Source: Paracoccaceae bacterium
GTDB taxonomy: Bacteria > Pseudomonadota > Alphaproteobacteria > Rhodobacterales > Rhodobacteraceae
Assembly: GCA_023383015.1 (NCBI GenBank)
Contig: JAHDXW010000006.1
Coordinates: forward strand, 1 to 64,000
Direction of reading: 5' to 3'
DNA: 64,000 nt
Made by a program: the position numbers and the translations under genes. The notes below the pieces were generated by a model. The model worked only from the letters and a program-made list of their open reading frames with translations, was not told the origin of the DNA and did not search any database. Numbering within the stretch: position 1 is the stretch's first letter; the number at the start of each line of letters is the position of its first letter. Below are positions 16,961-25,150 of the stretch, one piece after another.

Positions 16961-17944
16961 ATGTCAGGCTCCTCGCTTCCGATCGTGCTTTACGTCCTGC
17001 GCCGGCTCGTCCAGGCGGTGCCGCTGGTCGTCGGGATCGTCACGATCAACTTCATCCTCATCCGCCTTGCACCCGGCGACCCGGCGACGCTGCTGGCCGG
17101 GGAGTTCGCCGATCGCGCCACGGTCGACCGGCTGCGCGAGGAGTTCGGGCTGAACGAGCCCCTGTGGGTCCAGTACGCGACCTACCTGTGGAAGGTGGCG
17201 AGCCTCGATCTGGGCCATTCATACCGGTTCCGCGCCCCGGTCACCGAGATCGTGCTGGGGCGGCTGCCGAACACGCTCCTGCTGCTGGTCGTGTCCTTCG
17301 GCCTGTCGATGGTGCTGGGCATCCTCCTGGCCGCCCTGTCGGCGCGGCGGCCGAACTCGGCCTTCGACAACACCGCCTCGACGATCGCGATGCTGGGCTA
17401 CTGCCTGCCGATGTTCTGGCTGGGCATGATGCTGATCCTCGTCTTCTCGTCGCTCCTCGGCTGGCTGCCGACGGGGGGGATGTATTCGCTGCGCGGCAAC
17501 GCCACCGGAATGGCGCTGGTCGCCGACATTGCCCGCCACCTGATCCTGCCGGCCACGGCATATGCGGCCTATTTCATGGCGATGGCCTACCGGCTGACCC
17601 GCGCCAAGCTGATCGAGACGCTGCGCGAGGACTACATCCGCACCGCCCGCATGAAGGGGCTGAGCGAGCGCAGGGTCCTGTTCGGGCATGCGCTGCGCAA
17701 CGCGATGGTGCCGGTGATCGCGGTGATGGGCCTCGACTTCGGGGTGATGATCGGGGGGGCGGTGGTGGTGGAGACGGTGTTCTCGTGGCCCGGGGTCGGG
17801 CGGCTGATGTACGAGAGCATCCTGTCGCGTGACTATCCGCTGCTGCTTGGCATCTTCGTCATCGTCTCGTTCGGGGTCATCGTCGTCAATCTGCTTGCCG
17901 ACCTGGTCGCCGCCCTGGTCGACCCGCGGATCGCCTATGACTGA
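16961..17944 (+). CDS. ABC transporter permease, DppB type
   Basis: A 327-residue inner-membrane permease with about six membrane segments. It begins with the DppB/OppB N-terminal block YVLRRLVQAVPLVVGIVTIN and carries APGDPA. The EAA loop that contacts the ATPase is clear (DYIRTARMKGLSERRVLFGHALRNA). The C-terminus VVNLLADLVAALVDPRIAYD is typical. It pairs with the DppC-type permease, whose start lies inside the last codons of this gene (17937), so translation is coupled. Confidence 0.92.
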   Translation: MSGSSLPIVLYVLRRLVQAVPLVVGIVTINFILIRLAPGDPATLLAGEFADRATVDRLREEFGLNEPLWVQYATYLWKVASLDLGHSYRFRAPVTEIVLGRLPNTLLLLVVSFGLSMVLGILLAALSARRPNSAFDNTASTIAMLGYCLPMFWLGMMLILVFSSLLGWLPTGGMYSLRGNATGMALVADIARHLILPATAYAAYFMAMAYRLTRAKLIETLREDYIRTARMKGLSERRVLFGHALRNAMVPVIAVMGLDFGVMIGGAVVVETVFSWPGVGRLMYESILSRDYPLLLGIFVIVSFGVIVVNLLADLVAALVDPRIAYD

Positions 17945-18833
17945 CCGCCGGCCCCCCGCCGCGGCCGCCGCCGCCGGCCCGCGCCGGCCGGGTGCGATCG
18001 GACTGTTCCTGCGCAAGTACGGCGAGAACCGCTCGGCGGTCGCCGGCGCGATGCTCGTGGCCGGCCTCGTGGCGCTGGCCGTGGCCGCGCCTCTTCTGAC
18101 CGGCCACGGCCCCCGCCAGCTTGGCGCGGTGCCGCTGCTGCCGCCCGGGGCGGAGCATCCGATGGGCACCGACGACCTCGGCCGCGACATCTGGGCGCAG
18201 TTCCTTTACGGCGGGCGCACCTCGCTTCTGGTGGGTCTTGTCGCCGCCGCGATATCGACCGCGATCGGGGTGTTCCTCGGCGCCGTGTCGGGCTACTTCG
18301 GCGGGCTGGTCGACGACGCCATCCAGCGGGTGACCGAGATGCTGTCGATCGTGCCGCGCTATTTCCTGGCAATGGTCACGGTCGCGATCCTCGGCCCGAC
18401 CATCCTGAACGTCATCGTGGTGATCGGCGTCCTGTCGTGGCCACCGGCGACGAAGCTGGCGCGGGCGGAGTTCGTGACGCTGAAGTCGCGCAGCTTCGTC
18501 GATGCGGCGCGGATGTCGGGCGCCGGGCCGTGGACGATCATCTTCTCGGAGATCCTGCCCAATGCGCTGCCGCCGATCGTCGTGCAGACGATCCTGGCGG
18601 TGTCGGCCGCGGTGCTGATGGAGGCGACGCTGAGCTTCCTCGGCCTCGGCGACCCCAACCTCATCAGCTGGGGACTCATGCTGAACAAGGCCCAGACCTT
18701 CCTGACCATCGCGCCGTGGATGGCGATCTTTCCCGGCCTCGGCATCTCGCTCTTCATCCTCGGGCTGAACCTGATGGGCGACGGGCTGAACCAGGCGCTG
18801 AACCCGCGCCTGCGGCGCGAGGCGAAGGCATGA
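17937..18833 (+). CDS. ABC transporter permease, DppC type
   Basis: A 298-residue permease partner of the DppB-type protein. After a Pro/Ala-rich N-terminus comes the OppC N-terminal block FLRKYGENRSAVAGAMLVA, then HPMGTDDLGRDIWAQFLYGGRTSLLVGL and a later EAA-type loop (SFVDAARMSGAGPWTIIFSEILPNA). The conserved LSFLGLGDPNLISWGLML follows. The start ATG overlaps the previous gene by 8 bp and the stop overlaps the next start (ATGA at 18830), placing it firmly in the operon. Confidence 0.92.
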   Translation: MTDRRPPAAAAAAGPRRPGAIGLFLRKYGENRSAVAGAMLVAGLVALAVAAPLLTGHGPRQLGAVPLLPPGAEHPMGTDDLGRDIWAQFLYGGRTSLLVGLVAAAISTAIGVFLGAVSGYFGGLVDDAIQRVTEMLSIVPRYFLAMVTVAILGPTILNVIVVIGVLSWPPATKLARAEFVTLKSRSFVDAARMSGAGPWTIIFSEILPNALPPIVVQTILAVSAAVLMEATLSFLGLGDPNLISWGLMLNKAQTFLTIAPWMAIFPGLGISLFILGLNLMGDGLNQALNPRLRREAKA

Positions 18834-19840
18834 GCGGGGCGGGCGGGGCGGGCGGGGGGACGCTTCTGGCGGTGGAGGACCTCCGTCTGCACATCGACAC
18901 CTACCGCGGCACCGTCCGGGCCATCGACGGGATCAGCTTCACCGTCGGCCAGCAGGAATCGGTGGGCATCGTCGGCGAATCCGGCAGCGGCAAGAGCATG
19001 ACGGCGCTGAGCGTGCTGGGCTTCACGCCGCCGGGGGCGCGGGTGGTGAGCGGGCGGGTCAGCTTCGAGGGAAGGGACCTGCTGGCGCTCAACGATGCGG
19101 GGATGCGCGCGATCCGCGGCGCGCGGCTGGCGATGGTGTTCCAGGACCCGATGACCTTCCTCAACCCGCTGATGCGGATCGGCGACCAGATCGGCGAGGT
19201 GCTCGTCACGCACCGCGGGCTTGGCCGCCGCGAGGCCCGGGCGCGGGCCGTGGAGGCCCTGCGGCTGGTGCGCATCCCCTCGCCGGAGACGGTGGCCGGG
19301 CAGTACCCTCACCAGCTGAGCGGCGGCATGCGCCAGCGGGCGCTGATCGCGATGGCGATCGTCGGCGAGCCGGCGCTGCTGATCGCCGACGAGCCGACGA
19401 CGGCGCTGGACGTCACCGTGCAGGCCCAGATCATCGCGCTCCTGCGCGACATCAAGGAGGAGCGCGGGCTCTCGCTGCTGCTGATCACCCATGACCTGGG
19501 GATCGTGGCGCATGTCTGCGACCGTCTCTATGTCGTCTACGCGGGGCGGATCATGGAGGAGGGTGCGGTCCGCACGCTGTTCGCGCGCTCCATGCACCCC
19601 TACACGGCCGCGCTGCTGGCCTCGGTCGCCTATGACGAGGACGCCGGCGGAACGGTCAGCTTCATCGAGGGCAACGTGCCGAACCCGATCGACCCCCCGC
19701 CGGGGTGCCGCTTCCAGACCCGCTGCCCAAGGGTGATGCCCGTCTGCAGGCGGATGCAGCCGCCGCGCCTGCCCCAGGGCGGCGATCATGCCGTCTACTG
19801 CTGGCTGCATGCCCCGGAGCTGCCCGATGTCCGCGACTGA
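18830..19840 (+). CDS. ABC transporter ATP-binding protein, DppD type
   Basis: A 336-residue cytoplasmic ATPase of the importer. Walker A is GESGSGKS, the Q-loop MVFQDPMTFLNPL, the signature [14 protein letters not shown], Walker [17 protein letters not shown] and the H-loop LLITHDLGIV. The C-terminal oligopeptide-transporter extension (HPYTAALL, then GCRFQTRCPRVMPVC with its cysteines) identifies the Dpp/Opp class, in which these cysteines may hold a cluster. It overlaps both neighbours by a few bases. Confidence 0.93.
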   Translation: MSGAGGAGGGTLLAVEDLRLHIDTYRGTVRAIDGISFTVGQQESVGIVGESGSGKSMTALSVLGFTPPGARVVSGRVSFEGRDLLALNDAGMRAIRGARLAMVFQDPMTFLNPLMRIGDQIGEVLVTHRGLGRREARARAVEALRLVRIPSPETVAGQYPHQLSGGMRQRALIAMAIVGEPALLIADEPTTALDVTVQAQIIALLRDIKEERGLSLLLITHDLGIVAHVCDRLYVVYAGRIMEEGAVRTLFARSMHPYTAALLASVAYDEDAGGTVSFIEGNVPNPIDPPPGCRFQTRCPRVMPVCRRMQPPRLPQGGDHAVYCWLHAPELPDVRD

Positions 19841-20837
19841 GCTGCTGCGCCTCGAGAACGTCGAGCGCCGTTTCGTGCTGGGCGGCGGGCTGGGCGGCCT
19901 GCTGTCGGGCCACCGCCGCGTCCTGCACGCGGTCGACGGCGTCTCGCTGACGGTCGCGGCCGGCGAGACCTTCGGGATCGCCGGCGAGAGCGGCTGCGGC
20001 AAGTCCACGCTCGCGCGGCTGATCTGCCGGCTCGACCGTCCGACGGCGGGCACCATCCGCTTCGACGGGCAGGACATCGGGCAGCTTGACCGCCGCGGGC
20101 TGCGGCGGCTGTACCGCGACGTCCAGATGGTGTTCCAGGATCCGATGGCATCGCTGAACCCGCGCAAGACGGTGGGGGCGATCCTGGCGCGCCCGCTGCG
20201 GCTGCAGGAGGGGCTGAGGGGCGCCGCACTGGCCGGGCGGATCGAGCGGCTGCTCGAGGAGGTCGACCTGCGCCCGGGCGGCGAATATGCCCAGCGCTAC
20301 CCCCACGAACTGAGCGGCGGCGAGAAGCAGCGCGTGGTCATCGCCCGCGCGGTGGCGCTGCGGCCGCGGCTGGTGGTGGCCGACGAGCCGGTGACCTCGC
20401 TCGACATGTCGATCCGGGGAAAGATCCTGACCCTGATGCGCGAGCTGCAGGCACGCCACGGGCTGAGCTATGTGCTGATCACCCACGACCTGCGGGTGCT
20501 GCGCATCATGTCGTCGCGGGCGGCGGTGATGTACCTCGGCCTGGTCATGGAGACCGGGCCGACGCGGGCGCTGTTCGCCCGCCGTCTGCACCCCTACACC
20601 CAGGCGCTGTTCGCCGCCGAGATGGTACCCGACCCAGATGCCGCCCGCCACACCCGGGGGGTGCTGGTGACGGGCGAGGTCGCCTCGGCCATCAACCCCG
20701 CGCCGGCCTGCCGGTTCCGCGAACGCTGCCCGTTCAGGCAGGCGCGCTGCGACACCGTCCAGCCCGTCCCCGAGGAGGCCGCGCCCGGCCACTGGGTGGC
20801 CTGCCACCGCTGGCGCGAGATCGCCGCGGCGGGCTGA
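19827..20837 (+). CDS. ABC transporter ATP-binding protein, DppF type
   Basis: A 336-residue second ATPase of the importer. Visible motifs are Walker A GESGCGKST, Q-loop MVFQDPMASLNPR, signature LSGGEKQRVVIARA, Walker B LVVADEPVTSLDMSI and the H-loop VLITHDL. The C-terminal Opp-type extension has HPYTQALF and CRFRERCPFRQARC. GGAGCTGCCCG precedes its ATG, which lies inside the end of the DppD-type gene. It ends the importer operon, 25 bp from the convergent isochorismatase-family gene. Confidence 0.93.
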   Translation: MSATELLRLENVERRFVLGGGLGGLLSGHRRVLHAVDGVSLTVAAGETFGIAGESGCGKSTLARLICRLDRPTAGTIRFDGQDIGQLDRRGLRRLYRDVQMVFQDPMASLNPRKTVGAILARPLRLQEGLRGAALAGRIERLLEEVDLRPGGEYAQRYPHELSGGEKQRVVIARAVALRPRLVVADEPVTSLDMSIRGKILTLMRELQARHGLSYVLITHDLRVLRIMSSRAAVMYLGLVMETGPTRALFARRLHPYTQALFAAEMVPDPDAARHTRGVLVTGEVASAINPAPACRFRERCPFRQARCDTVQPVPEEAAPGHWVACHRWREIAAAG

Positions 20838-20862
20838 TCGCCGGGCCCCTGCCCGCGGCGGT

Positions 20863-21402
20863 TCAGCGGATCAGCCGGCTCATGTCGCGGAAGGCGGGGG
20901 CGGTGGCCGTGCGCAGGAGTTCGAACACCACCATCTCGGTCGTCACCACGGCGGCGCCGGCGGCGTGCATCCGGGCCATGGCGGCGGCGTGGCTTTCCGG
21001 ACGCCGCGATCCGCAGGCGTCGTCGACCACGAACACCGCCCGCCCGGCGGCGAGCAGGTCCATCACCGACTGCAGAACGCAGACATGGGCCTCGATCCCG
21101 GCGACGACCAGCTGGTCGCGGTCGTGCCCGAGGATGCGCGCGCGCAGCTCTGCATCGGCAAGGCAGGAGAAGGCGGTCTTGGCCAGCGGGGCGACCGCGG
21201 TGCGGCCGGCAATCTCGGGCAGGGTCGGGCCGAGGCCGCGGGGATACTGCTCGGAGAGGGTGACGGGCAGCAGGTGCGCGGCTGCCGCATCGAGCAGGAT
21301 GGCGGTGTTGCGCACCACCCCCTCGCGCCCCGCCACCACCGGCGCGAGGCGCTCCTGGACGTCGACGACGAGAAGCTGCGCCCTGCCTGCCTCGATCAGC
21401 AT
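20863..21402 (-). CDS. Isochorismatase-family hydrolase
   Basis: A 179-residue cysteine hydrolase. The catalytic triad is visible: Asp in LLVVDVQERL, Lys in LAKTAFSCL, and Cys in VVAGIEAHVCVLQ; a cis-peptide-type GIEAHVC turn precedes the Cys. LSEQYPRGLGPTLPE and the overall pattern resemble the ISOC2/YcaC-type branch. Related enzymes hydrolyse amides such as nicotinamide or maleamate; the true substrate is unknown. The ATG at 21402 has a GGGGGGAT site. It is divergent from the TPP enzyme, with a TGTCGACA palindrome 69 bp upstream, so it is probably in the same regulon. Confidence 0.85.
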   Translation of the reverse strand: MLIEAGRAQLLVVDVQERLAPVVAGREGVVRNTAILLDAAAAHLLPVTLSEQYPRGLGPTLPEIAGRTAVAPLAKTAFSCLADAELRARILGHDRDQLVVAGIEAHVCVLQSVMDLLAAGRAVFVVDDACGSRRPESHAAAMARMHAAGAAVVTTEMVVFELLRTATAPAFRDMSRLIR

Positions 21403-21469
21403 GTGATCCCCCCACTGCCCCGTGCATGCTAGCCCGGCCCCGCCCTCGCCGCAAGCGGCGGTGCCGGGA

Positions 21470-21540
21470 TGTCGACACTTCATGGTGAAATGGGCAGGAA
21501 GGATGCCGTCCGGCGAAATCCATCTGCTCAAGAGTTGACA
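21470..21540. promoter_or_regulatory. Paired TGTCGACA-type sites between the isochorismatase-family and TPP-enzyme genes
   Basis: A perfect TGTCGACA at 21470-21477 and the degenerate AGTTGACA at 21533-21540 have centres 63 bp apart in the divergent gap 21403-21590. The segment TCCGGCGAA...ATCTGCT...AAGAGT just before the second site is also found, with short gaps, before the palindrome at 15128, supporting a common promoter design. Confidence 0.6.
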
Positions 21541-21590
21541 CTCTGGCAGGACCGGGGCACATCCGCACCGGCTGGTCACAGGAGGGCAGG

Positions 21591-23237
21591 ATGGCGGTCA
21601 GCGGCAATGCGCTTCTCGGCAGGGCACTCAGGCAGCAGGGGGCGGACGCGGTCTTCTTCATCATGGGCGGGCCGATGAACGAGGCGCTGAACGCCAGCCG
21701 GGCCGAGGGCATCCGGCTGGTCGACGTGCGCCACGAGCAGGCGGCGGCGATGATGGCGCAGGCCTATGCGCGGGTGCGCAGCGTGCCGGGCGTCTGTGCC
21801 GGCGCCTCCGGGCCCGGGACGATCAACCTTGTCACCGGGCTGGCCAACGCGCTGGTGGACTGCGCGCCGGTCGTCGCCCTCGGCGGCGCCGCCCCGGTCG
21901 GGCAGTGGGCGACCGGGGCCTTCCAGGAGATCGACCAGCTTGCCATCATGCGGCCGGTCACCAAATGGGCCGAGCGCGTGCACGACACCCGCCGCATCCC
22001 CGAATACGTCGACCGTGCCTTCCGCATGGCGCTCGCGGGCAAGCCCGGGCCGGTCTACCTGGACCTGCCGGGCGACGTCCTGTACCGCGAGGTCGACGAG
22101 GCCGCGGTCGGCTGGCCGGCGGCGGCGGCGGTGAATGTGCGCAGCCGCCCGGCCGCGGCGCCGCCCGAGGTCGAGACGGTGGTCGCGGCCCTGGCCGCCG
22201 CACGCCGGCCGATCCTTCTGACCGGCAGTGGCATCCTGTGGTCGGGCGCCGCGGCGGCGCTGACCCGGTTCGTGGACGCCGCGGGCATCCCGTTCTACAC
22301 CACGCCGCAGGGCCGCGGCGCGGTTCCCGAGGATCATCCGGCCTGCTACGCGCTGGCCCGTTCCACGGCGTTCAGGGAGGCCGACCTGATCGTCGTCGTC
22401 GGAACGCGTCTCAACTACGTCTTCTCGCAGTTGAAGCCGCCGCGCTTCTCGGCGGCGGCGAAGGTCGTGCGCATCGACATCGACCCGGGCGAGCTGGCGC
22501 AGGCCGGCCGCACGGACATCGGCATCCTGGCCGATGCCGGCACGGCGCTGGAGCAGCTTACCGCCGCGCTGACGGGGCGGGTCGATGCCGGCAGCTTTTC
22601 GGAATGGCGTGCCCGGCTGGCCCAGACCGAGGCCTCGAAGCTGGCAGGGCACGAGGCCAAGCTGGCCACCGAACAGCTGCCAATCCACCCGCTGCGGCTG
22701 TGCCGCGAGCTGCGCGACACCCTGCCGCGCGATGCGATCCTGTGCGTCGACGGCCAGGAGATTTTGAACTACGCTCGCCAGTCGATCCCGAGCTTCCGCC
22801 CCGGCCACCGGCTGAACTCCGGCCCGTTCGGGACCATGGGCGTGGGGCTGCCGTTCGGCGTCGGCGCGAAGGTCGCGCGCCCGGATGCCGAGGTGGTGGT
22901 GCTGCACGGCGACGGCTCGTTCGGGCTGAACGCGATGGAGCTTGACACCGCGGTGCGCCACGGCCTGCCGCTTCTGGTGGTCATCAGCCTGAACGGCGGC
23001 TGGACCGCCGACCCCGACCGGGTGAAGCCGGGACGGGATCTCGGCTATACCCGATACGACCGGATGGCCGAGGCGCTGGGCTGCCATGGCGAGTTCGTGG
23101 AGGAGCCGGCGGCGATCCGCCCGGCGCTGGAGCGGGCCCGTGCGGAGGTGCGCAAGGGGCGCGTCGCCGTCGTCAACGTGGTGACCGACTGGCGCGCGCG
23201 CTCGGCGACGACGGAGTTCACCACCTACAGCACCTGA
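21591..23237 (+). CDS. Thiamine-pyrophosphate-dependent enzyme (acetolactate synthase / 2-hydroxyacyl lyase superfamily)
   Basis: A 548-residue three-domain TPP enzyme. The N-terminal PYR domain carries the cofactor-activating Glu49 in DVRHEQAAAMMAQAYAR. The central domain contains RRPILLTGSG. The C-terminal PP domain has the TPP/Mg motif GDGSFGLNAMELDTA ending in LNGGW. This architecture is shared by acetolactate synthase, benzoylformate decarboxylase, oxalyl-CoA decarboxylase and 2-hydroxyacyl-CoA lyase. No regulatory subunit gene follows, so biosynthetic acetolactate synthase is unlikely. Co-regulation with a formyl-CoA transferase-like gene makes a CoA-thioester lyase or decarboxylase role plausible but unproved. 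The gene overlaps the convergent hydrolase gene by 13 bp. Confidence 0.85.
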   Translation: MAVSGNALLGRALRQQGADAVFFIMGGPMNEALNASRAEGIRLVDVRHEQAAAMMAQAYARVRSVPGVCAGASGPGTINLVTGLANALVDCAPVVALGGAAPVGQWATGAFQEIDQLAIMRPVTKWAERVHDTRRIPEYVDRAFRMALAGKPGPVYLDLPGDVLYREVDEAAVGWPAAAAVNVRSRPAAAPPEVETVVAALAAARRPILLTGSGILWSGAAAALTRFVDAAGIPFYTTPQGRGAVPEDHPACYALARSTAFREADLIVVVGTRLNYVFSQLKPPRFSAAAKVVRIDIDPGELAQAGRTDIGILADAGTALEQLTAALTGRVDAGSFSEWRARLAQTEASKLAGHEAKLATEQLPIHPLRLCRELRDTLPRDAILCVDGQEILNYARQSIPSFRPGHRLNSGPFGTMGVGLPFGVGAKVARPDAEVVVLHGDGSFGLNAMELDTAVRHGLPLLVVISLNGGWTADPDRVKPGRDLGYTRYDRMAEALGCHGEFVEEPAAIRPALERARAEVRKGRVAVVNVVTDWRARSATTEFTTYST

Positions 23238-24025
23238 GGCCGGTCGGCCGGCAGCCCGGCGACGAAGCCCGCGACGGCCGCGGCGAAGGCGTCGGGCGTC
23301 TCGATCTGCATCATGTGCGGGGCCTGCGGCAGGACGGCCAGCCGCGCGCCCGGGATCGCGGCCGCGATGGCCTCGAGCACCGGCGGCGGCGCGGCGGGGT
23401 CGAGCGCGCCGGCGACGCAGAGGGTGGGCACGCGCACCCCGCCGAGGCGGGAGGCAAGGTCGAGCCCTGCGATCGCCCGCCATGCGGCGGCCCAGCTGGC
23501 GGGGTCGTCGGCCAGAAGTCGGTCCCGGGTGGCCGCATCGCCCCCCGCGGCCCGGAAGCCCGGCGTGAACCAGCGCGCCAGCGTCGGCTCCACCACCGCC
23601 TCCATCCCGCCGGTCAGGGCGTCGGTGCCGCGGGCAGCGATCGCGGCACGGACCGCGGCGTCGGGGAACCCCGCCCCGCAGCCCGCGACCACCAGCGCGG
23701 CAACCGCCTCCGGATGGTCGAGCGCGAGCGTCTGGGCGAGCATGCCGCCGAAGGACAGGCCGACGACGACGGCCGGCGCGGCCCGGCGCGCGGCAAGCCA
23801 GCCGGCGACGGCGGCGGCGTAATCGGCCAGCGCCGGCGTGCCGCGCAGCGCCGGCGAGCGGCCGTGGCCCGGCAGGTCGGGCCGCAGCAGGCGCCATCCG
23901 CCGCCGAGCCTGGCGGCGACGGCGTCCCAGCAGCGGTGGTCGAGCCCGACGGGGTGCAGCAGCAGGAGCGGCCGCCCGCTGCCTTGGTCGGCCCCGTGCA
24001 GGGCCGGTCCGCGATCCGGGGTCAT
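23225..24025 (-). CDS. Alpha/beta hydrolase (3-oxoadipate enol-lactonase / NicD-like)
   Basis: A 266-residue alpha/beta-hydrolase. The oxyanion-hole region is LLLHPVGLDHRCWD, then LRPDLPGHGRS. The nucleophile elbow GLSFGGMLAQ contains the catalytic Ser; an Asp in VAGALDPAAPP and His in PQAPHMMQIETP complete the triad. The pattern resembles PcaD lactonases and the NicD deformylase. Its ATG overlaps the stop of the GntR gene (ATGA at 24022-24025), so the regulator and hydrolase are one transcription unit. Substrate is unassigned. Confidence 0.85.
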   Translation of the reverse strand: MTPDRGPALHGADQGSGRPLLLLHPVGLDHRCWDAVAARLGGGWRLLRPDLPGHGRSPALRGTPALADYAAAVAGWLAARRAAPAVVVGLSFGGMLAQTLALDHPEAVAALVVAGCGAGFPDAAVRAAIAARGTDALTGGMEAVVEPTLARWFTPGFRAAGGDAATRDRLLADDPASWAAAWRAIAGLDLASRLGGVRVPTLCVAGALDPAAPPPVLEAIAAAIPGARLAVLPQAPHMMQIETPDAFAAAVAGFVAGLPADRPQVL

Positions 24026-24870
24026 GGCGTTGCGCCCTCGCCTTCGGTGCCGGCGCGCGGCCGGCCGCGCCGTTCGCGCGGCGGCGGCGCGGCGACCGGG
24101 TGGCGCGCCGTTACTGTCGACAGATTCGGCCCCCCCTCGCAGGGCACCCAGGCTGCCGCGCCGCTGCCCGCCCCGAGCAGCCCCTCGAGCCGGTTCAGCG
24201 CCTGGATGTGGTTGGAGCGCAGCAGCGCGGCGGCGAGGTTGGGGTCGCGGTTGCGGTAGGCCTTGATCAGGTAGAGGTGGTCGTCGAGCGAGTTCGACAC
24301 CCATTCGGCGCGCGACAGGCTGAGCCGGCGCAGCGGCAGGGTGCGCAGCAGCAGCGAGTCGATGATCCGCTTCACCGTCCGGTTGCGCGACAGCAGCGTG
24401 TTGAGGTCGTGGAAATCGACGTTCGCCCAGAGGTAGGCGTTGAAGTCCTGCGCCGCGAAGGCACTGCCCATCCGTTCGCCGATCATCGTCAGCCGCCCGA
24501 CCTCCTCGTCGGTTGCGAAGCGCGCGACATCGGCGGCGATGAATTCCAGAAGCGCGCTGCGGGTCCGGTAGATTTCGCGTACGTCCCTGATATCGAGCAC
24601 GCTTACCCGCGGGCGGCGGCGCGGCGGCACGGTCACGAGTCCTTCCTTCTCGAGCAGCATCAGGGCCTCGCGCACCGGCGTGCGGCTGGTGGCGTAGCGC
24701 CGCGACAGCTCGACCGAATTCAGGTCGTCGCCGGGTGCGCGCAGGCGCTCGACGATCTCCGCGCCGACCTCGCAGGCGATGCGCGAGACGAGCGAGGGCG
24801 GCTGCTCGCCGTTCGAGACGATTGCGGCGACCGACGCCAGCGCCCTGCGCATGGATTCGGCGGCGTCCAT
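24022..24870 (-). CDS. GntR family regulator, FadR (FCD) subfamily
   Basis: About 282 residues. An N-terminal winged helix-turn-helix (LNSVELSRRYATSRTPVREALMLLEKEGLVTV) is followed by an all-helical FCD ligand-binding domain with the usual metal-binding pattern (AYLWANVDFHDLNTLLS, LDDHLYLIKAY, NHIQALNRLEG). FadR-type regulators bind TGTnnACA-like palindromes, matching the TGTCGACA sites found at five promoters around this gene. I chose the ATG at 24870 just before the domain; the longer frame from 25254 has no support. Its C-terminal tail of about 40 residues is Pro/Arg-rich and unusual. It is the prime candidate controller of this island. Confidence 0.85.
   Translation of the reverse strand: MDAAESMRRALASVAAIVSNGEQPPSLVSRIACEVGAEIVERLRAPGDDLNSVELSRRYATSRTPVREALMLLEKEGLVTVPPRRRPRVSVLDIRDVREIYRTRSALLEFIAADVARFATDEEVGRLTMIGERMGSAFAAQDFNAYLWANVDFHDLNTLLSRNRTVKRIIDSLLLRTLPLRRLSLSRAEWVSNSLDDHLYLIKAYRNRDPNLAAALLRSNHIQALNRLEGLLGAGSGAAAWVPCEGGPNLSTVTARHPVAAPPPRERRGRPRAGTEGEGATP
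24115..24122. promoter_or_regulatory. TGTCGACA palindrome inside the 3' end of the GntR gene
   Basis: CTGTCGACAG (24114-24123) is a perfect 10-bp palindrome within codons for the GntR C-terminal tail (residues LST). It lies about 90 bp upstream of the alpha/beta hydrolase start. It could be an internal operator or a coding coincidence; it is flanked by ATT on one side, as other sites are. Confidence 0.35.
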
Positions 24871-25040
24871 CTTCTGGTGCTGGCCCTCGGGCGGGTGAGG
24901 CGGCGGTGGGGGCATGCGGGGCAGCGGTTCCGGGCTGTACTGTCGGTGCGGCGATGGTAGCGGGATTCGTGCGGCGTGGCGAGAAATCTCGCCCGGCCGG
25001 CAGGACCCGGCGCGGAGGTGTGGCGCTTGACCAGGGAAAA

Positions 25041-25048
25041 TGTCGACA
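25041..25048. promoter_or_regulatory. TGTCGACA palindrome between GntR and the M29-like gene
   Basis: ATGTCGACACT contains a perfect TGTCGACA in the 280-bp divergent gap 24871-25150. It is 103 bp upstream of the M29-like start and 171 bp upstream of the GntR start, so it could serve both. No partner 62-63 bp away is visible. The rest of the gap shows nothing else recognisable. Confidence 0.55.
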
Positions 25049-25150
25049 CTATACGTCGCCCCTGAGACCTGACGCTGCCCCGTCGGCAGGCCGGGCCGGA
25101 CCGCCGGCGGTCTCGGACGACGTGACCGTCCAGCGTGGAGAGCCTTGCCG

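Noticed and set aside
21533-21540. TTGACA at 21535 read as a -35 hexamer rather than a regulator site
   Set aside because: A matching -10 is not visible at 16-18 bp, while its position 63 bp from a perfect palindrome fits the paired-site pattern; neither reading is proved.
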